A DNA stretch of 23,075 nt from a virus: positions 1-23,075 of the IMG/VR virus record IMGVR_UViG_3300028569_000175; one strand, written 5' to 3'. Positions 6,530-13,729 of the stretch are shown one piece after another. The notes beneath the pieces were generated by a model. It was not told the DNA's origin, did no database searches, and saw only the letters and a program-made list of their open reading frames with translations. Both the position numbers and the translations under genes were made by a program. Position 1 is the first letter of the stretch. Each line of letters begins with the position of its first letter.

Positions 6530-7417
6530 TCAGTTCATGCGCCCTTCGCGCTTCAAGTCGCGCATATTCCGCGCATACTCTTCTGGGGTCATGCCCATCA
6601 TTGAGGCCATCTCGCGCTGCTCTGCGCTCAAGCGGACAACATTGGGGCGGCTTCCATCGCCATTCATGCTGGCACGGGTCACAGGGGCAATGGCTGGAGC
6701 CGCACGGCGCTGATGCTTCGAAGCTCCCCCCTGATCAGCCGACCGGGGCACGCCAAGGGTGCCCTCGACGTGATCGAAATAGTCATCGCTGTCCGGGGCA
6801 ATGCCATCCGCCACCGCAAGTTCGTGAGCGGCTAGCATTTTGCGATTGAGCTTCTGGTCACGGACGAACTCAGGATGCTCGCGCACCCACGAAGCCGACC
6901 GAGGCGTTAGCTGGGCCGCAAAAACCTCGACGGGATCACCGGCATAGGGCTGCTGCTGAACCGGCCGCTTCTGCTGCTTCTGCTGGCCCTCCATGGCGTC
7001 ACGACCCTGCTCGATCACGTTGGCCTTCACAGCCAGATCGTTCATGCGGTCGTTGATCTCTGCCACCATGGCGTAATTGCCCTGAGACATAGCCTCGGCA
7101 TACTGAGACCGAAGCATGACGCGTTCGCTGTTCACCATCTCCAGAGCGCTCGAGAGCATCTGGCGCTGGTTATCCTCGACCTCACGGGTCATCAGATGGG
7201 CCTGCGCTGCCTGCTGCTGAGCCCTGCGCTCTGCTTCCACGCGAGCCTGACGCTCACGCTCGAGGCTGACCTTCAGTTCCTTGATGCCATCCTCGGGGGA
7301 AAGCTCGGGCTTGCCTTCTGACGCCTTATCGTCGGCCAGAACGATATCCTGCTCCTTTTCAGGTGCAGCGTCGTCCTTCAGCACAATTTCAATGTCGCCT
7401 TCGTTTTTATCGGACAC
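6530..7417 (-). CDS. Putative head scaffolding protein (295 aa)
   Basis: This is an acidic, hydrophilic, largely helical protein. Residues 1-45 are acidic with a repeated IVLxDD element (IVLKDD at 11-16, IVLADD at 25-30). Residues 45-140 are a long Glu/Arg/Gln coiled coil (ELKVSLERERQARVEAERRA). A Gln-rich linker follows at 143-158, and the C-terminus (265-295) forms a short basic helix, MTPEEYARNMRDLKREGRMN. Coiled-coil body plus basic C-terminal helix is the usual design of phage scaffolds, whose tail contacts the capsid subunit. It starts with GTG at 7417 after GGAGAG. Position between the co-chaperonin and capsid genes agrees. No protease motif is seen. The call is by architecture, not by a recognised signature. 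Confidence 0.66.
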   Translation of the reverse strand: MSDKNEGDIEIVLKDDAAPEKEQDIVLADDKASEGKPELSPEDGIKELKVSLERERQARVEAERRAQQQAAQAHLMTREVEDNQRQMLSSALEMVNSERVMLRSQYAEAMSQGNYAMVAEINDRMNDLAVKANVIEQGRDAMEGQQKQQKRPVQQQPYAGDPVEVFAAQLTPRSASWVREHPEFVRDQKLNRKMLAAHELAVADGIAPDSDDYFDHVEGTLGVPRSADQGGASKHQRRAAPAIAPVTRASMNGDGSRPNVVRLSAEQREMASMMGMTPEEYARNMRDLKREGRMN

Positions 7418-7427
7418 GAGCCTCTCC

Positions 7428-7826
7428 TCAGAAAATCAAATCGGGGTGCGATGCCTTGCCGTAGATGCGGACATCTTCCAGCAACCGGCAATTCACGCCA
7501 TTAACGACCAGTGTTGCGCCATCCGAGGCGCGGAAACCAACCCAGTCGCCCGCCTTGACCTGAACGCCGCCAAACCACTCGCTGTCGGTAAATGCACCGG
7601 GGCCAACCTTCAGCACGTAGCCAACCTTCCCCTGATATAGGTCTTCGTCGCGAACTTTATCAGTCAGGTAGATGCCGCCCTTGGTCTTTTCGGGGCGCAC
7701 ATAAATTGCGACCAGCACCTTCGGGCCAAACAGGTCGAAGCCGGAAATGTTTCCAACCCTGTCGACGATGTCCTTTGCGGGATCCTCGTCGTGATACATC
7801 GAAGTGATAGGCACGTTTCTCTCCAT
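7428..7826 (-). CDS. GroES-like phage co-chaperonin
   Basis: This 132-residue protein has the Cpn10 pattern. FGPKVLVAIYVRPEKTKGGI (residues 33-52) corresponds to the first barrel strand and mobile loop. The tripeptide after Gly-Gly, Ile-Tyr-Leu, sits where GroES carries the Ile-Val-Leu that docks on GroEL. VGYVLKVGPGAF (68-79), the GDWVGFRASDG turn (93-103) and NCRLLEDVRIYG (112-123) match the remaining strands. Phage GroES-like proteins such as T4 gp31 adapt host GroEL for capsid-subunit folding. No GroEL partner is visible here, so the host one would be used. The ATG at 7826 overlaps the upstream stop (TGATG). A GTG four codons later follows GGAGAG and is an alternative start. Confidence 0.84.
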   Translation of the reverse strand: MERNVPITSMYHDEDPAKDIVDRVGNISGFDLFGPKVLVAIYVRPEKTKGGIYLTDKVRDEDLYQGKVGYVLKVGPGAFTDSEWFGGVQVKAGDWVGFRASDGATLVVNGVNCRLLEDVRIYGKASHPDLIF

Positions 7827-8011
7827 CAACGTTTTAAGACATTCTCACGTGCTGCCTCGAGCAAGGTCAGCGCCATGCGCAACCCCTCGATCTGCCCTGT
7901 GAGTTTTTTGTAGTCCTGCATGTCAGCCAGCAGGCCAGCGCAGACGCTGTCACGAAGCGCCTCGATATTCTGCTCGATGAGCTTCTGAAGCTCCGAAACA
8001 AGCCTCTCCAT
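7826..8011 (-). CDS. Small coiled-coil protein (61 aa)
   Basis: The product MERLVSELQKLIEQNIEALR followed by a second helix ending LRMALTLLEAARENVLKR is almost wholly helical with heptad-spaced Leu/Ile, so it should form a helical hairpin or dimer. GGAGAGAGT precedes the ATG at 8011. Its stop overlaps the start of the co-chaperonin gene by one base, indicating translational coupling. It resembles small proteins often found between portal-cluster and capsid-cluster genes. Function is unknown; it could be an assembly accessory. Confidence 0.66.
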   Translation of the reverse strand: MERLVSELQKLIEQNIEALRDSVCAGLLADMQDYKKLTGQIEGLRMALTLLEAARENVLKR

Positions 8012-8038
8012 ACTCTCTCCGTCTCTCCATATTTGGTT

Positions 8039-8072
8039 GGGGGCGAGGCTCTGGAGAGAAAACCCCGCCCCC
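8039..8072 (-). other. GC-rich hairpin in a 91-base intergenic gap
   Basis: GGGGGCG and CGCCCCC pair around a 20-base interior loop in the gap between the Gly-Gly-rich 404-aa gene and the 61-aa gene. On the minus strand it is followed by AACCAAAT rather than a T-tract, so it is not a standard terminator. It may stabilise the upstream mRNA or act as a weak pause site. Confidence 0.4.
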
Positions 8073-8102
8073 GTAACACGTCAGAGCATGACCACTGACG
8101 CG

Positions 8103-9317
8103 TTAATTCCTGCTTTTCTGGATCTCGGTCTTCTCAAGCCGACCGAGGCCGCTACCGGCGCCCGCGTCCATGTCCTTGTACGAACGATAGACGCCATGCC
8201 CGGCACGCCCGCCAGACTTGCGCGCAAGCGGGCCCATAGCCGGGGGAGGGACGCCGAGACCCGGAGGAAGGGTGCCTCCCATGAGGCCGGGAGGCAACCC
8301 CATGGGAGGCATACCAGCGCCGCCAGCCATCGGAGGGGCGACAGGCATAGGCGGACGCGGCATCGGGCCGGGGAGCCCCATCGGAGGAGGCATGCCCTCC
8401 GGATGCTTTTCACCGGCAATGATGTTGATGTGGATGTTGGTCTTGCCCTTGGTGCGACCGCCGCTCTTGCGAGCCATCCGGCCACCAGTCGGGCGCGTGC
8501 CGCCGTCGTAATTGGCTTCGGCCTTGCCACCCTTCTTCTTCCCCATCGCCATAGCCATCGGCGAGAGCATCTTGGGGTCTTTCACGGCCATGGCGACCGG
8601 GCTCATGTAGTCCATGGGGCCGCCGTCCTTTTTGCCCGCACGCCCGCCACACGCCTTGCAGGTGCAGCCCTTGTCGTGCTTGGCCATCTCGGCCTTGATG
8701 AGCTTCTTGTCCATGGCGGCATCCTCATGGATCTTGCCGCCCTTTTTGTAGCCGCCGGTATGGGGGTAGCCACGCTCTTCGTTGGCTTCCTTCAGGTCGC
8801 GGTTCATCAGGCTGTCGGCGGTCAGGGCCTTGCCACCATCCTTGCGGTTGGTGCGGCCACCGCGCTTCTCAGGCGCGAACGGGCGATCAGTCGGCAGCTG
8901 ATCGAGCATGCGCTCGCGGCGCGGCATCGGCATTGGCGGCTTCGCAGTGCCACGGTTAAGGCGCGGCCTCGGAACCGGAGCATTTTCGGCTTCATCTGCT
9001 TCGATGATGCGGCGAATTTTGGCCTCGCGGGCCATCCGAGCAGCCTCTTCGGGACCAAACTCAGGCGTGCCCATCTCGCCGCCGTAGTTCTTGCCCTTGC
9101 GCGGCTTCTTACCGGCATGCTGGGCGCCATTCGCACCCTCGACCTTGCCGCCCTGCTTGAACGCACGACGCGATATCGGGCGCATGCCCACCTTCGCGTT
9201 GGTGTTCATCGTGGGCTCGGTCCAGCCGGACGCGTCAACGCTCCCCTTGGTGGGAGCAGCACGACCCTGCGCCTTCTCCTTCATAGCCTTGCGGGCCGTT
9301 TTTGCCATTTCGCTCAT
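8103..9317 (-). CDS. Basic Gly-Gly-Lys/Arg and Pro/Met-rich virion-region protein (404 aa)
   Basis: This low-complexity, very basic protein starts at an ATG preceded by AGGAGC. It has at least nine Gly-Gly tags, among them FKQGGKV (53-59), KRGGRTNRKDGGKA (151-164), YKKGGKIHEDA (190-200), KKKGGKA (260-266), MARKSGGRT (281-289) and LARKSGGRA (364-372). A single CTCKAC cluster (218-223) could bind a metal ion. Residues 309-364 are a Pro/Met/Gly-rich disordered stretch. A short conserved-looking strand TNIHINIIAG (293-302) precedes it. It sits between virion-associated proteins and the co-chaperonin. ARKSGGR is shared with the 98-aa protein at 3103-3399. An internal or DNA-condensing virion protein is plausible. 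No enzymatic domain is recognised. Confidence 0.62.
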   Translation of the reverse strand: MSEMAKTARKAMKEKAQGRAAPTKGSVDASGWTEPTMNTNAKVGMRPISRRAFKQGGKVEGANGAQHAGKKPRKGKNYGGEMGTPEFGPEEAARMAREAKIRRIIEADEAENAPVPRPRLNRGTAKPPMPMPRRERMLDQLPTDRPFAPEKRGGRTNRKDGGKALTADSLMNRDLKEANEERGYPHTGGYKKGGKIHEDAAMDKKLIKAEMAKHDKGCTCKACGGRAGKKDGGPMDYMSPVAMAVKDPKMLSPMAMAMGKKKGGKAEANYDGGTRPTGGRMARKSGGRTKGKTNIHINIIAGEKHPEGMPPPMGLPGPMPRPPMPVAPPMAGGAGMPPMGLPPGLMGGTLPPGLGVPPPAMGPLARKSGGRAGHGVYRSYKDMDAGAGSGLGRLEKTEIQKSRN

Positions 9318-9338
9318 TCGAGCATGCTCCTAGCTAGG

Positions 9339-11417
9339 TTACGGGCGTCCCCGTTTAAGCTGCCTTGCGATTTTCACGGCATTCTGGACAGCATCAGTGC
9401 CGAATTTCGTGTCCCCAGCCACTTTTCCACCTTTAGCATAGATTTCGCCTGTTATAATCCGCTTCAAAGCGTCTTCAGGCGCAATTCCATGCACGGCAGC
9501 GCGTGAAGCTATGTGATCAGCAAGCATTTCGATCTTGGGAGCACCGATTGGAGAGGTAACACCGGTAGAACCAGAGCCAGCGCCCCACAAACGCCCCTGC
9601 GCAGGCACAGATTGCAGACCAACCTGAGCAGCAATTCGATTTTTGAACCATGGCGCGACCTGCTGGTACTCGGGCATTTTCATCGAAACGCCCGGGTCGG
9701 AGCTTGTCCGCGTGTCGCCCATGCCAAGGATGCGGGTAAAGTGCGCGTCGGGCACCGGCAATGTAGTTTGAAATCCTGTCTGAGGCACGCCAGACGCCGG
9801 AATGTAGGTCGGCACTTTTGGAGTGCCCATGTCTACCTTGCCGCTCTGAAGAAAACTCTTCATCGGTCCGGAATGCGCGGTAGGATGGTACATGTGGCCA
9901 ACGACATCGCGAATATCTTCGGGGAAATCAGCCCCACGCCTGCTTACCGGAAGCCCGGCATACTTTTCAAAATCACCAAAACGACCCTTGCCAGCGAGGT
10001 AATATGCCGCCATGCCGCGATTAATCTCGGTTGGCACCTCAGACCCGGGGCTCGCCATGCCCGTCAGCGTGTTTTGCATGATAAACCGCCTCTTAGCCTC
10101 TTCGGGGCCAAGTTCAAGCTCCATGGCCCGGTAAAGAGGGTTCATAACGTACCACGCATCCATGCCATGGCGCAGGACCTGATGCTTTCCGGCCTCGTCA
10201 AGAATATCGATCAGGCGCTGCTCGTTCTTTTTATTTATAATCTTTTCGGTGGCCGCAGACCCCTTCGGGTTGGGGGCCATGGCGAGGCTGGGCTCCATAT
10301 TTCCCACGCGGTTTTCAGCCATGTCGTAAAGATCAGCGCGGGTAACGTTGAAAAGCTTCTTCAGGTTTGGGCTTTCAGGGGCAACGCGAGAGGCGGCTTC
10401 AGCCGCCATCTGCCTTGGGTTGCCGTAAATGCCGGGATATTCGTATCCAATAGGATCTTTAACCGTAGTGCGGCCAAAGCCACCACCGCCGCTAGGCGGC
10501 TTGCGCCCAGACGGGGTCATGCGGTTATAAATATAAGACCGCTCAACATCGCTTAGCTTGTGGAAGTCGGCTAATTTTTCGAGGTTGAACCGGTAGCCTT
10601 GCTCCTGCGCCGCCCGCGTAAATGGTGCAGCAATGTTATCGACAAGCCCTCGGAATAGATCGGATGGCTCGCCGGAGCTTCCTTGAAGCCGTGCGCGAGC
10701 GCTCTGTCCACCCACGACTTTTTTGAGGTAGTCTTTTGCATCTGTGAGATCCCCATTCGTGCGGGCCATAAAACGTTCAGGCATATTAGCAGCCTGACCG
10801 ATGGCCGCAATGTCATCGACAAATTTATCGTGCTCTTCATCGGGCCCAAAATGGGAGAACTTTGCTGCCTTACCATCCCGAGTGAACGTAAGGTCGCGGC
10901 CACGAGCGGACGCTTCCTTCATGATGCTCATGCGCTCAGCAGGCGACAGCGTCTTGCCGTTGCCGAGAAGCAGGGTCGGCGTGCCGGACTGAAGATCAAC
11001 TTCCGGGTGGTGGATTGAATGCACTGCCGCATCCTGCAACATCCCAAACCCAAGGGCCGAAGCCAGCCGCTTTGCCTTTTGGGGGGTCATGTTGGGGGCG
11101 TCAATGGTAAACGAAGGCTCTGGTTCCCCCAGCCACGTCCCCGTCACAGGCGTGATCGTGTAGTCACGGACGCCAAAATGCTTGGCCACGAAGTCTCGCA
11201 CGCTTTTGCCATCAAGGATCTGCAACGCTGAGCGCGACACCGCGTCAATGTTTTCCTGATTGATAGTTTTGCCTGAGATCTGGCCGTAATTAACGCCGGG
11301 CTTGGGCGAAACCTGCGCTGCCGGGACGTTTTCCCTTGAAAATGTCTCAGCCAGCTTCGACGGCTTGAACGACTTGGCCGCAGAAAGCGCCTGAGAAATT
11401 TTATTGTCGTCGTCCAT
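9339..11417 (-). CDS. Large virion-associated protein with C-terminal Gly-Gly tag (692 aa)
   Basis: The ATG at 11417 overlaps the stop of the upstream gene (TAATG), with GAGGCGG just before it. The first 60 residues look disordered. A compact alpha/beta segment with LLLGNGKTLSPAERMSIMKE and DLTFTRDGKAAKFSHFGPD follows in the first third. The second half has conserved-looking phrases, including QVLRHGMDAWYVMNPLYRAM, MASPGSEVPTEINRG and WFKNRIAAQVGLQSVPAQGR. These match uncharacterised phage proteins encoded beside portal genes. The C-terminus carries YAKGGKVAGDT and then a basic helix, NAVKIARQLKRGRP, a tag pattern found in its neighbours. An ejected or internal virion protein is the best inference; the fold is not recognised. 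Confidence 0.64.
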   Translation of the reverse strand: MDDDNKISQALSAAKSFKPSKLAETFSRENVPAAQVSPKPGVNYGQISGKTINQENIDAVSRSALQILDGKSVRDFVAKHFGVRDYTITPVTGTWLGEPEPSFTIDAPNMTPQKAKRLASALGFGMLQDAAVHSIHHPEVDLQSGTPTLLLGNGKTLSPAERMSIMKEASARGRDLTFTRDGKAAKFSHFGPDEEHDKFVDDIAAIGQAANMPERFMARTNGDLTDAKDYLKKVVGGQSARARLQGSSGEPSDLFRGLVDNIAAPFTRAAQEQGYRFNLEKLADFHKLSDVERSYIYNRMTPSGRKPPSGGGGFGRTTVKDPIGYEYPGIYGNPRQMAAEAASRVAPESPNLKKLFNVTRADLYDMAENRVGNMEPSLAMAPNPKGSAATEKIINKKNEQRLIDILDEAGKHQVLRHGMDAWYVMNPLYRAMELELGPEEAKRRFIMQNTLTGMASPGSEVPTEINRGMAAYYLAGKGRFGDFEKYAGLPVSRRGADFPEDIRDVVGHMYHPTAHSGPMKSFLQSGKVDMGTPKVPTYIPASGVPQTGFQTTLPVPDAHFTRILGMGDTRTSSDPGVSMKMPEYQQVAPWFKNRIAAQVGLQSVPAQGRLWGAGSGSTGVTSPIGAPKIEMLADHIASRAAVHGIAPEDALKRIITGEIYAKGGKVAGDTKFGTDAVQNAVKIARQLKRGRP

Positions 11418-13729
11418 TACCGCCTCGTGAGGTTGCGGGCCAGCGCCATGGCTTTGTGTACCATAGGATTGTCGTTTAGAGCCATACCGCCGCGCTTGTA
11501 CATCGGAAGGCCCTTCTTGACGGCGTCCCGCATGCCGTCGGTGATTTCGAGGGCGTGCCCCTTGTAGCCCTCAGTATCGTCGCCACCCGACGCAGACGGC
11601 AGCGCGTGCGAGAACATTTGCACCCCGGGATGATCAGGGTCTAGGCTCTTGGCCAGCTTGTTCATCTGGGTCGGCAGGATCTGATCGTAGAACGACTTCA
11701 TGCCGCTCCCCTGCTCCCCGTCGAGGCCGTACATATCGGCATTCGCCTGCCCGGGGGAGAGCACCAGCTTGTTGTAGCCGCCGTTTACCGCCTCGGTGAG
11801 CGCATGCTTGAGCGCGAGGCTAGTCCATCCCTGCGTTGAATTGACAAAGGGGCCCTGCGGCGGCTTGTCGGGGCCAGACGGACCATTAGCGCTTGTATCC
11901 TGAAATCCGTGCTTGCGCCCTGCCTGCGCCCAGTCAGACTGGATCTCCTCGACGTGCAGGGCTCGCGGGGCCTTGTAGCCCTTCATCACATTGTTGCGCC
12001 AACCCTTAGCGCGGGACAGGTTCTGCGCCTCTTCCTTGGTGATGGTTCCTTTGCTCAGCGCCAAATCAGCGGCGCCACTGCCCCAGTTGGCGGGCTCAGA
12101 TCCGAGGGACTGGGTGAGACCGGGGTCGGACAGCATCTTCTCGACTGTTCGATCATGCGCCTCTAGGTCGGGTGGCTCGATGCGGTCGCCCATGCGGATG
12201 TGCGCCACCACATTCTTGTGGCCGGGCCAGTGCTTTTGCTCCCTGAAACTGTAGCTGGTCTCGGGTATCTTCAGCAGGTGCTCCCGGTAATTGACGCTCC
12301 CGGGCAGGGTGTAATCCTCGAACTGAGCGGGCTGCTCAGCGTCGGGATCGGATGCGTCGTAGCTGGAGTGGTCTTCGCTCAGCAGCTTATCCACACCGAT
12401 GTTGGGCATCTTTCTGTAGAAGTGCTGGAAGAGTTCCTCCGAGGTCACGCTGGGCTTGCCCGAGAACGCCTCGTCGAAGCCTGACTGGGTGAACTCCTCG
12501 GGCTTGACGCCCGCCTTTGCCAGCATGGCGCGCATCTGCTGCGGGGAGCCCTTCTTCTGGCTCAACTGCCGCGCAGCTTCGGCGCCACGAGAGTAGAAAT
12601 TCTTGAAATTGACGACCCGCTCAGGCAATTTTCCGGTTGCGCCACCGTCGGCATAGCCAATGCTGCCCCCATCAGCCTTATGAGCCTCAGTTTCGAGCCC
12701 CGGAAAGCCCATGGCGCTCATGATCTGCGCCACGGGATGGGTGGAAACGTGGTTTGGCTCGATTTTGCCGCCGGTTGCAGCGTGCTGCATGGCCTGCATC
12801 ACGTCCTGATGCGTGGTTTCCTCGTCCCCGGCCTTATCCCACACCGCATGATGCGCCAGATGCTGGTAATATGGCGACAATTCCTGCGGGAGCGACAGGT
12901 TCATCGCTTCCTGACGCGTTGCGAGGCGATTTACGGCCTCAGCACCGCCCTCGACACCCTTCCGGGCGACATACCTCAAGGCCTCTTTTGCCGGATTGCC
13001 GGTGTGGAGGATGATCTGGCGGGCATCGAGCGTTGGCTGGTCCCCGCGACCCATCAGGGAGGCCACAAAGCCGCTCTTGGATGGCCCAATGCCACGAATG
13101 TTCTTGGTAAACGCCCGCCACTCGTCCGGCGTGCTCGCCTTTTCGCGCCCGGCGGCCACCAGCTGCGAGACCTGACCCTCTTTGCCGGGCAGGTTCCCCG
13201 CCGCCCAGCGTAGGGCGTCGATCAGGTCGTTGTCCTTACCAAACGGCTTCATCACCTGAGCCGCGTTCTGGATGGCAGCCTCGTGCTGCTGCCCCTTTTC
13301 GGCGGCGTCCAGATAGGACTGCCCTGCCGGTGAGTGCAGCCACTCCCCAAACGCACCCTCGGGCCTGATCTTGCCCGTGATGTTGGGCGGCAAATCAAAG
13401 CCAGCAGCGCGCAACTTGTCCGAGTTGATGGCCTGACGCTGGATGCTCGCGCGCGTGATCGTGTAGGCCTTGATCAAATCCCGAGGCCTCAGCCCCTCGC
13501 GCGCTGCGCGCTGCGCTGTCTGGTCCATGAACTGACCAAAGCTCAGGACATGGGACGGGATTTCGCTGAGGCCGCCAAGCTTGGCCTGCACGTCCGCAAG
13601 CGGCTTCCACTGCCAATCCTCGAGGTTCTTGGTCTTGGGGTCGGTGTAACCGCCAAGAAGGCCCCCGCCTGCCTTCCCGGGGCGATACGCCTTTGCGGTC
13701 AGGAGGGCCTTGCGGGTGATCTTCTTCAT
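11417..13729 (-). CDS. Polyvalent virion-associated protein with helix-hairpin-helix-like segment and C-terminal Gly-Gly tag (770 aa)
   Basis: Two modules are visible. Residues about 80-315 are helical and contain IRGIGPSKSGFVASL (211-225) followed by TLDARQ (233-238). This is the spacing of the hairpin and catalytic Asp in HhH-GPD DNA glycosylases (GxGP then Asp about 20 residues on). Residues about 390-745 match a domain common in phage polyvalent proteins: AMLAKAGVKPEEF with SVTSEELFQHF, NVVAHIRMGDR, HVEEIQSDWAQAGRKHGF, then LALKHALTEAVNGGYNKL and a final GMRDAVKKGLPMYKRGG. Between them is ADGGSIGYADGGATG. The end, KRGGMALNDNPMVHKAMALA, is a Gly-Gly tag plus basic helix. Polyvalent proteins are generally thought to be delivered into the host with phage DNA. 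The ATG overlaps the portal stop (ATGA). Module boundaries are by eye and enzymatic activity is unproven. Confidence 0.68.
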   Translation of the reverse strand: MKKITRKALLTAKAYRPGKAGGGLLGGYTDPKTKNLEDWQWKPLADVQAKLGGLSEIPSHVLSFGQFMDQTAQRAAREGLRPRDLIKAYTITRASIQRQAINSDKLRAAGFDLPPNITGKIRPEGAFGEWLHSPAGQSYLDAAEKGQQHEAAIQNAAQVMKPFGKDNDLIDALRWAAGNLPGKEGQVSQLVAAGREKASTPDEWRAFTKNIRGIGPSKSGFVASLMGRGDQPTLDARQIILHTGNPAKEALRYVARKGVEGGAEAVNRLATRQEAMNLSLPQELSPYYQHLAHHAVWDKAGDEETTHQDVMQAMQHAATGGKIEPNHVSTHPVAQIMSAMGFPGLETEAHKADGGSIGYADGGATGKLPERVVNFKNFYSRGAEAARQLSQKKGSPQQMRAMLAKAGVKPEEFTQSGFDEAFSGKPSVTSEELFQHFYRKMPNIGVDKLLSEDHSSYDASDPDAEQPAQFEDYTLPGSVNYREHLLKIPETSYSFREQKHWPGHKNVVAHIRMGDRIEPPDLEAHDRTVEKMLSDPGLTQSLGSEPANWGSGAADLALSKGTITKEEAQNLSRAKGWRNNVMKGYKAPRALHVEEIQSDWAQAGRKHGFQDTSANGPSGPDKPPQGPFVNSTQGWTSLALKHALTEAVNGGYNKLVLSPGQANADMYGLDGEQGSGMKSFYDQILPTQMNKLAKSLDPDHPGVQMFSHALPSASGGDDTEGYKGHALEITDGMRDAVKKGLPMYKRGGMALNDNPMVHKAMALARNLTRR

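Noticed and set aside
8037-9506. 489-codon plus-strand open frame opposite the 404-aa and 692-aa genes
   Set aside because: The minus strand has the better start sites, conserved tags and continuous operon structure. The plus-strand frame is a GC-rich shadow with Arg/His-heavy composition.
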